Shown: positions 28,801 through 41,865 of the stretch, piece after piece
Numbering within the stretch: position 1 is the first letter of the stretch
How the letters are laid out: each line of letters starts with the position of its first letter
DNA from: Allacma fusca
Lineage: Eukaryota > Arthropoda > Collembola > Symphypleona > Sminthuridae
Reading direction: 5' to 3'
DNA length: 64,000 nucleotides
Assembly (NCBI GenBank): GCA_947179485.1
Contig: OX359247.1
Coordinates: 31,348,801 to 31,412,800 of the forward strand
Program-made: the position numbers and the translations under genes
Notes under the pieces: generated by a model
What the model saw: the letters and a program-made list of their open reading frames with translations, nothing else
Told to the model about the DNA's origin: nothing
The model's database searches: none

Positions 28801-29230
28801 CAGTGTGGTCAGCGAGGATGAGATGGTACACAATCGCTCATTTATTTTCAAAGCAAGTGCACCCACCACAGCCCTGTCAATTTTCAATAAGTACAACTTG
28901 CCACACACCACCCAATTTGACCCCTTGACAACCGGCCTTTCAACATTCTAATCAAATTTCTCAGCTTATTCATACTGGCATTAGGGCCAACAAAAGCCTC
29001 GGCGGTGGAGTCAGTGGTCACCTTCTGTGGAGTTTGTATTTCTCACATTGTCATTTATTTACACGCGTCCGGGGTTCAGATACGCATTGACTCCCATACA
29101 TGTGGCTGCATGATTAGAATTCAGAAGTAGATATGTACGTGGCTCATGTTACCCATACGGAATGAAGTTGTTGGGACTTTTAGCGAGGTGGTAAAAGCTG
29201 AACATGTGTATCATTCATAGTTACGTCAGG

Positions 29231-29232
<2 letters not shown>

Positions 29233-29267
<35 letters not shown>
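29233..29267. repeat. (GT)17 microsatellite
   Basis: Uninterrupted GT repeat. A shorter GT tract is at about 27559-27580. Confidence 0.95.
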
Positions 29268-29268
<1 letters not shown>

Positions 29269-30077
29269 TCATGTGAGCTTCGAGACCGTACATAAGAAAT
29301 GTTGGCGGTGAGGAGAATATGGATTTTGGGATGAAACTGAATCTGGAAGGGAGAGAGAGAGAGGTGAGCTGATGCCAGGAATAAATTCAAGCATAATAAA
29401 CATTTTAATGAAACCTGAAGGCTTGAAAGCTGTTAGCCAATGGGAGGTGAAATTCGAGCGCAATAATTGAAAATAGGATTGGATGTTGGTAATGAAATCA
29501 AATGTGAAATGAATATTTGGGTAGTAGATGGGAGGCAGAAATAGTCATTTTTTAGATGGATTTGTGCCGGGGCATAATTCTACTTGAAGGTAAGTGTGTA
29601 TGTAAGTATGTATATAATTATGTATGTATGTATCTGTGTGTGTGTATTTCTGTATGGTTTGTAATTTTGTAATGCAGAAACGTCTGTCTGGGGGTACAGG
29701 CGTGCATAATTTCTGGTACATATTGGGCAGAATGTAAATGGGGAAGAGGCCAGGAGGTAAGGTTAAAATGTCGAGGGCATTGCTGTGGAGAGATAAAAGA
29801 GGAGCACGCCATGGCATGGTAATTATTTATACAGAGTGAAGAATTTCATGGAAATTTAAACACGAGATTAGATTTTTAAAGAGATTTCCCTACAAAATAC
29901 TAATATAGGCTCAGAGTAAGCGGATCTGTTTTGTCAGAGGAGAAAAAATAATTAGCCAGGTTGAAGAGGGTGGAAGAAGAGACAAGATTGCTCTTGATAT
30001 GCCCATCCCTTATAGAATGGATTATAAGTATGAAAATGGAATGAGACACGTACACACACGGGAGTAAGAGTAAAGCG

Positions 30078-30080
<3 letters not shown>

Positions 30081-30134
<54 letters not shown>
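30081..30134. repeat. (GA)26 microsatellite, longest pure GA tract
   Basis: About 53 uninterrupted bases of GA repeat. Confidence 0.96.
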
Positions 30135-30136
<2 letters not shown>

Positions 30137-31275
30137 GTACGCAAGCAAATGTTTTTAATAAGGCACAATCCCGCTCCCGGGATCTTATTTCACCCGGTTA
30201 GTTCCTCTCGGTTTACTTAATTAAGTCAGTTCAATGATTTGACAAGAGGTTTAGAGACTTGAGACTAATTGTAATTTACTTGATTCCCTCCTCCGTCTCC
30301 GTCTTGAGCACTTCTCCTGACCTAACATTTTTCCTACATTATAATCAGCTCTATATATCAGGCTCCAGTAGGCTCTCGATTGTCCCACTGTTTTCCCCCT
30401 TGAAATAAATATCCCGTAATATATGCTGGAAAACATGCGAACAAGTCAATTATTAAAGGTTAGTAGCCTCAGAGCTTTATTTTTCCTCCTTACCCACACA
30501 AAGGCCCTCTTACTATTGTCCCTGCTACTCCTTCCCAGCATCTCTCCTATTACTTCCAACGGCAAATCAAGTAAAGGAATCCTTTGAAAAGTTCCTAAAA
30601 ACTGTTTTTACAAAATCCCAATCAAAATCCATGGGAAAAACCCGCCAGGTTTCAAGCACAAGGAAAAAGTCAAAATATAGAGCTCTGTTTTTGAGAGATT
30701 GCAAGACACATTTTTATCTTTCTTTTCTTTTAAATTCTTTTTTTTTTATCTAAAGGCCATCATCCTCAGGTCTCATTAGAAAATGATTTGCTCATACATA
30801 TAACTGCCCATGCATAGATTTATGGCATAAAAGCGGGAAAATCAAATTTCCTGTGTACGTACGATGCATTGATGTGGGCAGGGTGAGAGTGTAGGAGCAA
30901 AAAAAAATGAGAGGGAAAAATTGTCCCAACGCGTGTGTATTTTACAACTGTCCCAAAAAGGACAGCCCTGGAGTGATTGCACGGGGGAAGGAGAAGCTCT
31001 AGAAAGTAAGCACGACTTGAGCTGATGAAGTTGGTGGGAGTGTTTTAAAAAAGTTCGGAACTTTTGTGCCTGATGAGAGCTCACACCTGATGGGAGACAC
31101 CTGGAGGGGGATAGTGTGAGGTCTGGATTGATTCCACACGGGCATTACACACGTCTTATTGCTATTTACCTTTTTTGGCCCATCCACCCAAGGATGGCTT
31201 GGAGGGAAGCCCATACCATAGTTGGTGCGAGGAGCTGCCAAAAGATCGTCAGAATGGGAGCGACCACCACCAAAG

Positions 31276-31315
31276 CACACACACACACAGACACACAGAC
31301 ACACACACACACACA
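31276..31315. repeat. (CA)n microsatellite
   Basis: CA repeat with two CAGA interruptions over 40 bases. Confidence 0.94.
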
Positions 31316-33383
31316 TACTCGTCCTCACATAACACACAGTCAGATATGGAGACAGACAAGGAGTACGTAGTGATGAGTAAACATTCCCATAGTGAGCCTG
31401 GAGAGTATGGTTTTTTTTTCTCCCATAAGGAAACATGCGGAATCGCGTGGGGAACAATGAACAGTGCGGAAAATAGGACTGAGTTAATAGAAGATGGACT
31501 GAAATGCCGCCTCATTGAGCACGGACAATGCGCCTTGTAATTAACCATTTATCCACTCATCCTCCATGCCAATCTTCTCCCAGTCCAATCTTATCTCCTC
31601 AAACCTCATCCCGACTCCTTCCCATACACATTCCTCCATTCCCCTCAAGAAAATCCTTTTTTCCAAAAATATTCCTCCTTGTAAAGAGCTCCCGCCCGTA
31701 ACCTCTCAGTTTTTCCTCTCCCGAAAGTATTTCCTTTCTCACATCCCACACACTCGTCTCCCTCCCGTCCCTCCGACAGGGCTTAGAAAGAGGAGGTTTG
31801 AGAAGAGGAAATCCTCTTTTGCCTTGATACAATGGAGGAGTAAATCCTCCATGAAAACCGATTAATTAATGACCAAGTTGTAATCCAAGGGCTGCCCGCT
31901 GCCAATTGAGCCTATATCTCTCCCGACTCCTCTCCTCCCTACGAAGAGTAAAAAGTTGGGAGAAAATTAAACAGTGATTTGTAAGGTTTGAGCGGAGAGG
32001 AGAAAAAGAGAGATGATGCGGGCAAAGGAAGAGAAAAAGAAGGGCGTAATGAGATCGACCACACAGCAAGACTTTGAAGATCAGGGATTGTAGAGTGTTC
32101 CCTCGGGAGTCGTTGAGCGGTCGAATGTCATACATGAAGATGCTCGAATGAGTCGTAATTATAAGGAAGCCCCGTAATAGGAAAAGTTGGTCACAGACTC
32201 CTGTCTTTCCGCTGCCTCATCACTTCAAAATACTAAGGCTTTTTCTGAGTGAAATTCATGGAAGCCCTTCCTCAGTCATGGGAAGACGAAGACTGGGTCG
32301 CTAATCTATTTACGAAGAGGGGGGGCAACCTCTATATGGGACACTGGGAAGGTGTCTCCTCCACTCTATATACCTGTCCACACACATCTACCTTACATTA
32401 CATTACATAGGAAAAATGCACATAAGTATACATACGTCCACACACCCGACGTCGAGCTCTCTTAATTCCATAAGCTCATCAAATCATATTTCCAGCTTCC
32501 AATCTCCCTATCTTCCACGGGCACCTACATAAGTATAATAATTACATGCACTGTCGTATCTCTGCCCACAAGGAATCTCCTGGATATAGTCATCATCATA
32601 CTCTTCCCAGACAGAAATTTCTTCCTGTACAGGCTCGTCCCTACATATTGACTTCCCCGTAAATTTCATAAAATATTATAAGTGGAAAGAGGCAACGTAA
32701 TAAAGTGTACGAGCGCAGTGTATGTAATATGTACATGTACTAAAAATTCTACTTTTCTCAAGTATTTCCCTCCAAGCTAACATTTTATATACATGTACGC
32801 TAACCATCCCATCAGGTTAGTTAAGAAGCCAATGTAATTATTGCTCCGGCGCTTTTATACTAGAAACAAATTAATTCCCTGACAAATTTTTAGGAGGCTG
32901 TAATTTAAATGTCAATAATTTGATTTTAGCAATAATTGTCCCAATAAAACGTTATGGAATGCTTCAGGGGATTTTTAACCGGGAAATAATACTCAGGGAT
33001 GTACCCTTTGGAAAATTTAGGTGGAATGTCCTGCTCGGACGAGAATTAAAATTAACATTGTGGTAAATATAAGAATGTAGCCAAATAGTTTTGAGCTATT
33101 GGGATGTATGTACACACAAGTATCTTATTCTCTTATAGGGAGAGTGCACTGTATCTTGTACAGGTTTAGATAGTAAGATCTTCAGACGCAGGGACCATGA
33201 CTCCATGTAAGGAGATCTAGCCAAGGAACAGATGTAACCCCGTAAAAGTGTCGGGGAGTGTGAGGAGGAGACGACGACAGTCCAAGAGAGTCGAGATGTG
33301 ATTTGGTGAGGACTGGAGAGATAGCCATCTGGTTGAGTGGAGGGAGAGAGGGAATTGCTGGAGGAAATTTACGCAAGCCGGTG

Positions 33384-33403
33384 AGGGAGAGAGAGAGAGA
33401 GAG

Positions 33404-33440
<37 letters not shown>

Positions 33441-33450
33441 AGAGAGAGAG
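33384..33450. repeat. Compound (GA)n(GT)n(GA)n microsatellite
   Basis: A GA block runs directly into about 16 GT repeats and back into GA. This kind of compound tract is probably built by slippage plus point mutation. Confidence 0.95.
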
Positions 33451-33756
33451 TCGGAGGGATTTGATTGTGCGGTCGTTGTTGCGGAACAAGCCTTAAGGCT
33501 CGCCAGGTTTATTATTAGTTGGCCACACGCGCCTTCCACAAGGATTAAATCAAGTCTGACTTGTTAGACTCTCCCTCACTCGACCCTCTCATTTCTTCCA
33601 TCTCATAAAACTTTACACAAATATTTTCAAACTGTCGCAAGTCCAATGTCCATTTTTTTCCCTTCACAATTCTTGGAGAGCAAAAGCAATTTTTTCAACT
33701 CTCTCACAACTCTTGTAAAAAGCAATAGAATTTCCTCACATTTTTCTTACATCCCA

Positions 33757-33786
33757 CTCTCTCTCTCTCTCTCTCTCTCTCTGTCC

Positions 33787-33825
<39 letters not shown>
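33757..33825. repeat. (CT)n microsatellite, 69 bases
   Basis: Two CT blocks separated by GTCCCTCTTT. One of the longest CT tracts in the window. Confidence 0.95.
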
Positions 33826-33829
<4 letters not shown>

Positions 33830-34485
33830 ACCACTTACTTATGGCTTATGGATTTTCCTCCCGTAAGTACTCACTTTTATGTCCGACATGGATCTTTATA
33901 CGACTTTCTCCTTCCCTGTCCTCATTCCAAGTATTCCATATGAGGGTGTTTCTTCCCATGCATTTTATAGCTCTCCTTGTCCTCCATATAATTCCCATAC
34001 ATGTAGAGCCGTCCCTATATACCTGAGCAACTACATTTATGGTATACATTACAACCGCTAAGGAGCAAAGTGGAAAAGTTCCTAATAATCCCGCGCCCTG
34101 CCCTTCAGATTCATACTGACCTGTAATAATTCCACATCCAATTAAATGTAAGACAGTTTAAAAAAATCCAAAATCTGGGATACTACAATGTATTCAAAAT
34201 CTCAAGGGCTATTAGCAGGATTGTCATAATTAAGAAAAAAGCTGAGCCCTTGAAAGATCTAACGAAGGCAATATAAAAAAGTATAATTTTATTATAAATG
34301 TTACATGTCCAATTTAAATGTGTAGCTTGGCAAATACGCAATGGAGCTCAGAGATTTTTTCTTCTGCTCCTTAACCGTACTGTGGGAATTGAGAAGTAGG
34401 AAGTCACTTAAATAAGGAAGGGACGAATTGACAAGCCTTACATAAGTGTTTGTTTACGAGGGACCATTTGCCTACTGCTACTACG

Positions 34486-34516
<31 letters not shown>

Positions 34517-35379
34517 TTGCTATTAGCCACAGCCCCGCTCGAGCCCCTGCCTCTTGCCCTGTGTCATTTCCAAGCTTTATGCCTCCCCTTGCCTTTGTCC
34601 GGGTTCGCATTATGGGGAAAGTTTGGTAAAAATCCTATCAATTGAGCAAAATATAAAGTCGGCTTAAAAGCTACATAAAAGTTAGTAATAAAAATTTTCC
34701 TAATAAAATTTCAAGTCTGGATTGAAATGTCTTGTACGGGGAAAAAAGTTCAAGTTTCCTCCGGCCTTTGTGTAATGTTAAGTACGTCTGGAGATCTATG
34801 TATGTATGTAATATGTATATATGTATGTAGTATCTATACGTACTTAAGCTTTTCTGTACAGTAATGTGTTCGGGTAAAGCTCCTATAGATTTGTACTATT
34901 ATTTACTACTATGTACACACACACACAGGGTTGTTATAATATATAGGCTATGAATATCAATAGAGGAAGAGACGGGCTGGATGCTCATATTGTCATAGTA
35001 AATCTATGGGCAAGCACATTAGCTTGGAAAATTGGCTCATAAATATTCCCTCTTAATTTTCTTATTTATGGCTTACGACAAATAGCTTTTGATAATTAAG
35101 AGTTATTACCGTATGCTCGCTCCGAACTCTCGCACCTTTCCTCACACGCTCCGCTCCCAAAACTACTCCCTGCCTTGAGAGGAGTGCAGTACTCTGCATT
35201 TACATCTGGCTCAGGCTTAATCAAAGCTACAGCTTCCTTATCTCTGTGAAGCTCCGAGCTTTGTCTTCACCTTCCAGGAATTATCCTACGTCCGCTCCAA
35301 TATTAATCCCTCGTGTGTCTCTACCATTTTCTTTCCTCCCTTTTCTTATTTATTTCTTCTGTCTCTCCTCCTGTCTTCC

Positions 35380-35410
<31 letters not shown>

Positions 35411-36182
35411 TCAAAGCATGTAAAAATTCTTTCTCTCACCTTCTCCCTCCATTAAACTCTCTTGAATTCTTTTCTCTCCTTGCCAATGCTATTTTCAGGA
35501 TTTCCCTCGCATAAAAAAGTTTAGTTTCAAACAAGCCCCTATTGATTGCTATATACTTGTATGCTTCTTGGCATTTATAACGAAAATGAGTTACTATTTT
35601 TATCTTCGGGATCTCAAAGGCTTGGGATTTGAAAAACGCTCTTGGGAATTTTTACAATCATTTGCCTTTCAGGAGAACGTTTAAGCGGCTTGTATGTAAG
35701 TTATATGTTCATTGGGAGAAGGAAAATTAAACGAAAAATTGAGTGAGAGAGATACGGGTAAAATAAGAGGAAGTCAAAATAGATAGAGAGGGAATGGAAA
35801 GAAAGACACTTGGAGGAAAATAAACGCGAAATAAGAACAGTTGGAACAGAGCAGGTACCTCTGTTTGAGCAATGAATACAGGTCAAATAGACTTATGCAT
35901 GCTAAGAAATGGAGGAATGGCTGAAGGAGTGAAAATTCTTGGAAATTTTAATGGTGAGTGCAAGAAATTGACATGTCCTACAAAACATAGTGTTGGAGGG
36001 ACGGTTAAATTCTAATGAAGAGTGCTGGGCAGAAAAGATAGTGGCACTCAAGAGAGCTGGAAGAGAAAGAAGAGAGACGAAAACTGAGGGATTTTAGAGA
36101 GAAAAATAATAAAAAGGAGTAATGTAAAAGTAGGTTCATAAGAATGGACCTACAAGATTGCAATAAATAAAAAGTCCTCCGA

Positions 36183-36690
36183 GAGCAAAGAGTGCAAAAA
36201 AAATTGCTGGTGATGAAAGAGTGCAAAAAAAGAAGAAATTGCTGGTGATGAAAGAGTACAAGGAAGAGAAAGTACTCCGAGAGCAAAGAGTGCTAGAAAC
36301 AGAAAGTGTTCAGAGAGCAAAGAGTGCTGGAAAGAGAAAGTACTCCGAGAGCAAAGAGTGCTGGAAAGAGAAAGTGTTCAGAGAGCAAAGAGTGCTAGTA
36401 AGAGAAAGTTCTCAGAGAGCAAAGAGTGCAAAAAAACGAAATGGATTGAAATAAAGAGTGCAAACAAGAGAAAGTTCTCAGAGCAAAGAGTGCTAGTAAG
36501 AGAAAGTTCTCAGAGAGCAAAGAGTGCAAAAAAACGAAATGGATTGAAATAAAGAGTGCAAACAAGAGAAAGTTCTCAGAGAAAAGAGTGCAAGAAAGAG
36601 AAAGTACTCAGAGAGAAGAGAGTGCAAGAAAGAGAAAGTACTCAGAGAGAAGAGAGTGCACGACGAGAAAGTATTGAAAGCCGACAACAA
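36183..36690. repeat. Minisatellite, 34-bp unit, purine-rich on the plus strand
   Basis: About 14 tandem units with a consensus close to AGCAAAGAGTGC + TRGAAAGAGAAAGT + NCTCMGAG (34 bp). Units near 36274-36420 are the most regular. The array decays at both ends: units of 32-35 bp at the left contain ATTGCTGGTGAT, and units near 36580-36690 read AGAAGAGAGTGC. The unit length is not a multiple of three and few stops occur, so long artificial open frames appear on both strands. I see no start context, splice sites or codon bias that would make it coding. Confidence 0.9.
36383..36578. repeat. Exact 98-bp tandem duplication inside the minisatellite
   Basis: Bases 36383-36480 and 36481-36578 are identical at all 98 positions when compared base by base. 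Each copy holds about three minisatellite units, including a divergent one containing CGAAATGGATTGAAAT. Identity between neighbouring divergent units points to a recent unequal exchange or slippage event, or to an assembly artefact. Confidence 0.9.
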
Positions 36691-37374
36691 GAGAAACAAT
36701 ATCAAAATAGCACACGAAAGATAAACCCACAAGTAAAACACTGGAAGAGAGACTAAAGAGTGGGGGAGCACCGTCAAAATCCTAAGAGTGCTAGCGGGAA
36801 ACACAGAAAGAGAGAGAGAGAGAGAAACTCCGAATAAAAAAAGAGTGCAAGAGAGGGAAAAGAAAAGAGAACGACGCAGAGGAAAGGGACAAGAGAGTGA
36901 GAAATGAGAGAGAGAGAATGGGAAAGGAGCCTAAGAAAAAGAGAGAAAAGAGAGTGAGGAGAGTGAGGTTGTTGATGAGAGGAGGACATTGAAAAAGCTA
37001 TTGTTGAGGGAAGGAGAGATGCAGTTGAATTCAATCGGAATTTCACGCTTGATTGTAAGCCTAGCCCCAGAGACGCATGTAAGGGCTGTCAATATTAGCA
37101 AAGAATAGTTGCTCCATTGAGGAAAAAGTGCGTGTAGCCGAAAAATGTCTGGCATTCATGTACACAGTCGCAAGTGTTCTGGTTCCCATTGACTCCCTTT
37201 AGCAAGAATCTTTGGATTCTCCACAAAAGCCCACACTCTGAGGACAAGTGTTGAAAAAGGAGAGGTGTCCTTTCATGGGAAAATTGATAGGAAATGAGGC
37301 AGGGGCAGGCGTGAGGCAAGTGTATTTTTTATGTATGGGAAATATCCAAGCAAGAGAAAAAAAATCCGGCTTAA

Positions 37375-37438
37375 CACACACACACACACACACACATACA
37401 CACACATACATATGTACATACATACACACACACACACA
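37375..37438. repeat. (CA)n/(CATA)n compound microsatellite
   Basis: CA repeats interrupted by ATACA, CATATGTACATACATA and back to CA. Confidence 0.94.
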
Positions 37439-38349
37439 AGTCAACCTTTAGAGAGGAGAGGAGAAAGAAAAATAGAGAGAAAAGGATACAAGTGCAAGGA
37501 CTACCCTCTCTGAAACATTACAATTCACTAGGGAATGAAAAATGGTCCGCAGTGACACATAAATATGCTTAATTAAAAGAGACTTGCAATTGTCACGAGG
37601 ACTGAGGACAGACTTAGACTAAGTGCTGACATTCCGACTCACACTCTCAAGAACCCTACTTTGTCACTTTAAAATTTTAAGCCAATTTCTATCTCCGCCA
37701 CCAAGAATCCAAGAATCCTCTCCAGTAAATAATATTGACAATTTTATAAAGTACGTTCCCCTTCCCCCTTTAACCCTCCCAGCTAACCAAAGTATTTTTA
37801 TTCCCATCGAATGTCTTCATTTAGAGATCTACAAGGGAAAAAATGTACGACTAACTCAAAGAAAAGGGCTCTGGAAACTTCAAAGGAGTTTCTTAAATTC
37901 AACTCAGACTTACACCTGATTGAAACTACATCTCACAATTAGAGCATATGTAAACATGTTAATGAAAGAAGGAGTCAATCCAGTAGTCCTTTCGTATGAG
38001 CTAGCTCCTTCCCTACTAATTCCCATCCTCTGGCTCACTGGCTCTGACTCTTGAGCATGGGTCATGTCTCATCTACTACGCTCCATTTCCATACAGCTAT
38101 ACAAGTATAGTGTGAGATAATTCCTAAACTTTTGGCAAATAATTAAGTAGGCATAAAAAGGAATCCGATCGGAGACCTCGTAGAGTGTATAGTGTGTCTC
38201 ATCAGGCACTTTTTTCCCTTTGCTTTTTCCCTACTCTCTTTTCCTCGTCTCTGCCCATTTACATTCAAGACGGGACACGTGCATTAAATCTCAGTGGATC
38301 GAAGGAGTAGTCTCCTTCTCTTCCCCTCCCCCCCTCTCTCTCTTTTTTC

Positions 38350-38355
<6 letters not shown>

Positions 38356-38384
<29 letters not shown>
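38356..38384. repeat. (CT)n microsatellite
   Basis: About 14 CT repeats within a longer pyrimidine-only stretch (about 38311-38404). Confidence 0.94.
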
Positions 38385-38387
<3 letters not shown>

Positions 38388-40493
38388 CTTTTCTGTCTCC
38401 CCCGCCCTGCTCCATAGTAGTTAGTAGCGGGGAGCTGGAATTATAAAAATGTTACAAGGAAATTAAACAATCTATTCTTAAAAGAGTGTGTAGCTAAGCA
38501 TGCGAGGAATTTCTCATTTCTATTTATTATCCAGACTACATTTAAACTTCAACCTCAAGATTAATTAGATCTTATTCAATTAACATTACCGAGACTCTTC
38601 CCTCATCGGCGTCCCAAGTCGTGGGAAAGGAGCGTGTGCGGGGTGCGTGAGGAAGCTCTCGGAATCAGGCGGAGACGCATGGACACAAATCAACGAGCTT
38701 CATCAGCCAAATCAGTGCCGATTGCCAAAAGAATTTCCCTTTTAAATTAATACCATCATGTTGAGAGAGTTGAAATGTCAACAGCCTCTGCTTCAAGGGA
38801 ATACCTTCCCAAGACCTTTTCTTTCCTCACGAGCTGAAAGGTACGTAGGTTCTTCCCATATACTCTACATAGCATTGGGTGTACACATATACATATGTAT
38901 ATTCTACGTAAATATGCTCACAGATAAAAAAAACAAACTTGTTCTCACTCCGTCCCTCACATTCTCAGGGAAATTGTAGATCCTGCCATGTACTGAGCCT
39001 TCCGATTTGCACCATGAAATCCTATGTAAGGGAGTACTATGTACATATGTGTCTATCTGTGGATTGTAAATCTTGAATGTGGGAACAATTAGATGCATTT
39101 CTGAGGGCTTCAGGCGGAGTGGTGATTGTAATGCATAAGAACGGGGGAGCTTTCCTGGGACGTACATACAATTTAAGGACCTCTGCAATTACTTAAGGAG
39201 TGCAAGTAATTATTTAATTAATTAGAAAGACAAGTAATTGCTACGCTACTTATTCCTCAGGTATGTGCAACTCCTGAGGAAGGTCTAGATTGGAGTAGAC
39301 AGGCTGGGATGATATAGGAGTTGTTTGTGAGTATCTGCCTCTGCTAACGTATGGAGGAGCAAATAGCCCGGGACCGTGCATAGTGTGTGTAGCGTGGCCT
39401 GTGACAAAAAATCCCATTAGTCCTATGGAGAGACAGGGTGTTGTCTGGGTGTGAGAGCGTTTACTTGGGAATTAATAACAAGTAATTACACGTCATCTCT
39501 CTCCTCACTTGTAATTTGACTGGAGATTGTATCTACAATATTTATTTGTGTATCTGGGGCCTTGCCTGGGCAAGTTTGTGTAATAATAGTGGTCTGGCAT
39601 CTCCGTCAACCTGAGCATTGTCAGTGTCTCTATAATGAGAGGAAATTACAGTCAGTGTTGACCAAGTTGTGTGGATGTGTGTGAGTGTGTGAGTGTAATG
39701 AGACGGGAAGCAGGGACAACGGTTGTATTTTCAAAGGGAGCTGAGGAAGCCATCCTTGATTGATTACTTGTCTCCTGAATGTGGGCAATTATTCAGGAGA
39801 GCAATTATTATTTTGTGAATGACAACCATCCTCATCCCCTCTCTCTCTCTCTCTCCCTCTCTCTCCTCCTGATTACTACCTCAAGGACAATGCCGAGTGT
39901 AAATTAGACGTATATTTAGGACCTTGTCTCTCCTAATGTGTAACTTGAGACCGCATTCAATCCCAGTCCTTCTCCGCGCGCCTCTCATTAATTCCAAACT
40001 CAATGACGCTTTTCAATCCTCATCATATACACAATCAACGTCCTTTCCTCACAACAGCCTCTCCTTTCTCCTCTGTCTCCCTCAAATCCACAGATTTCCC
40101 CATATATGTATATACATATGTACAGCCAGGCATTTCCTCCTCTCAATTACACTTGTGTGTCAACTTTGTTTCCGATTAAAATTCCCTCATTTCCTCCTCT
40201 CAATATCCCCCTGCTCCCTTGTACTTTCTCCCAACTTTCTCCATCGAAACAATTTGTCCTCGTAGTTCCCTCGCAGGAGAGAGCCACTCCAACGGACGGG
40301 GAAGTCAAACAAAAGGAGACAGGAACAAGCGGGAAGAGGGAGTGGAGAAATTCCCGACTGCCAAATTATAATTACTACCACCAAAAATTCAAACTTGTGT
40401 GTGTCATCGACAGGGCCCGGCCAGATTGGGATTAGACCTAATAGCCCCGAGCTTATTTTCTAGGAAGGAAATGAGGTCTAGCCAGAGACAGAC

Positions 40494-40502
40494 TCAGTCA
40501 CT

Positions 40503-40538
<36 letters not shown>

Positions 40539-40615
40539 AGAGCAAAGGAACAAATTCCGTTTGGTAATTACACCTCCTTTGCCAAAGGACCAGATGACTT
40601 TGTGCGGCTATGGAG
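40494..40615 (+). promoter_or_regulatory. Candidate first exon with GA-repeat leader
   Basis: A consensus initiator, TCAGTC (40494-40499), is followed by a (GA)n tract. Then comes an ATG at 40594 opening MTLCGYG plus one base before a strong donor, TATGGAG|GTAAGTC. There is no TATA box, and the ATG context is poor (C at -3). Confidence 0.2.
40507..40534. repeat. (GA)14 microsatellite
   Basis: Directly follows two TCAGT motifs (40494 and 40502). Confidence 0.95.
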
Positions 40616-40683
40616 GTAAGTCACCTTAATGAGCAGAGGAGCAAAAAGTCATTTTAAGGTTGGAGGGAGATGTGAGGATGATG

Positions 40684-40706
40684 AGAGAGAGAGAGGGGGG
40701 GGGGGG
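40684..40706. repeat. (GA)n running into G12
   Basis: About six GA repeats followed by a run of 12 G (40695-40706). Confidence 0.93.
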
Positions 40707-41865
40707 AAATTTCATGGGGAGTTTCCTCACCCAGGAAATGGAGAAAGTCTCTGGAAAGAGCAAAGGCAAGGATGGGTTGGATGAGCTGGCTCAAATACGA
40801 ATTCAAGGGATTCAATTTTATAGTTCTTCCCTAGTAATTACATATAACTACGTACACATATCCAGGATCTTCTGAATTTTCACTTTTGTGTACGAGAATA
40901 TAATTTCCATCCCATAGGAATTTATACCTGTGAGCTCCGACTTGTCAAGACATCCAGTTACTTTTGTGTGGATCTTCATTCCTGGAAATATTTCCTTCCT
41001 ATATTTATATAGTGCTTACAAGCACCCTTACTAAAAATCCCCAGGTTTATATCTTCCCACGAACTTATAACCCCAAGTTGTAATGCACACTACCAAGCAC
41101 ATATAATTAGATATGGAATTATACTTGTACATTCAAATGCACATGTGAATACAGAGTGGGTCTCTACTATGACTCCCTATAACATACGTCCCTAAGAAGA
41201 AAATTCCCGAACCATTGCACAGCCCACACATTTAGACGCATTCCTCCGTTCACCACAATGTTAAATTTTCTCCTTATAAGGAACTGTCCCAAGACTCTAT
41301 TGCTCCTTTCATCCTAGATTTTATAGACATTCTCTATAGAACCTACCTACAAAGGTATGTACAATTGTATATTACATATGCATATACACGGAACGGATCC
41401 ATAGGCATAATTCTTCCCTTGCACAGATATAATGAACCTGTGAAAATACATTGGGACAATCTAAAAGTACTGACACAGAGATGAGTGTACGAACCCGTGG
41501 TATTTATGAATCCCTATATAATTATAGAGATATGAGGAGAAGCTAAAGCAAAGCAATGTGTACATACTGGAGGTTCTCAGGAGAGGATACACTCCCATGT
41601 GGAACGGAGTGATACATATGTGTGTGAGAGTGATTACATTGGGAAGTTATAGGAAGATGTGAGTCGTGAAAGTCCAAGTATTTGTATAGTTCGGAGAAGA
41701 CTTTTCCTGCTCACTGCACCACGGTGTAATTAACAAGGAAATAATATAGTCCGGGGTAGTACTTCAAGTGTGCAGATCCTTGTCCTTATTATGAGAGCTG
41801 GGCTGTGTGTGAGCTGACGTGGAGATGGAGTTGATCTTAGGAAATCCAAACGCCGTGAAGTCAAG

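Larger units (their letters stand above)
21077..30080. other. Non-coding stretch, no gene seen
   Basis: AT-rich between about 22500 and 23450, including the 10-bp tandem repeat. A short CCCT run at 28774-28795 and GT tracts near 27559 and 29233. No open segment with convincing splice signals on both sides was found. Confidence 0.6.
30135..36182. other. Non-coding stretch, no gene seen
   Basis: Compound microsatellites at 31276, 33384, 33757 and about 35383-35410. A TATAAAAGC on the minus strand near 32852-32859 lacks an initiator. An ATG at 35917 opens 12 codons (MAEGVKILGNFN) to a donor ATG|GTGAGTGC, with no partner found. Confidence 0.6.
36691..40493. other. Non-coding stretch, no gene seen
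   Basis: The first 300 bases stay purine-rich beyond the minisatellite. Then come a CA compound repeat (37375), CT tracts (38356 and about 39841-39866) and otherwise unique AT-rich sequence. Confidence 0.6.

Noticed and set aside
36221-36804. Lys/Arg/Glu/Ser-rich and Leu/Phe/Ser-rich open frames on both strands
   Set aside because: Translations of the 34-bp minisatellite; unit not a multiple of three, no coding signals.
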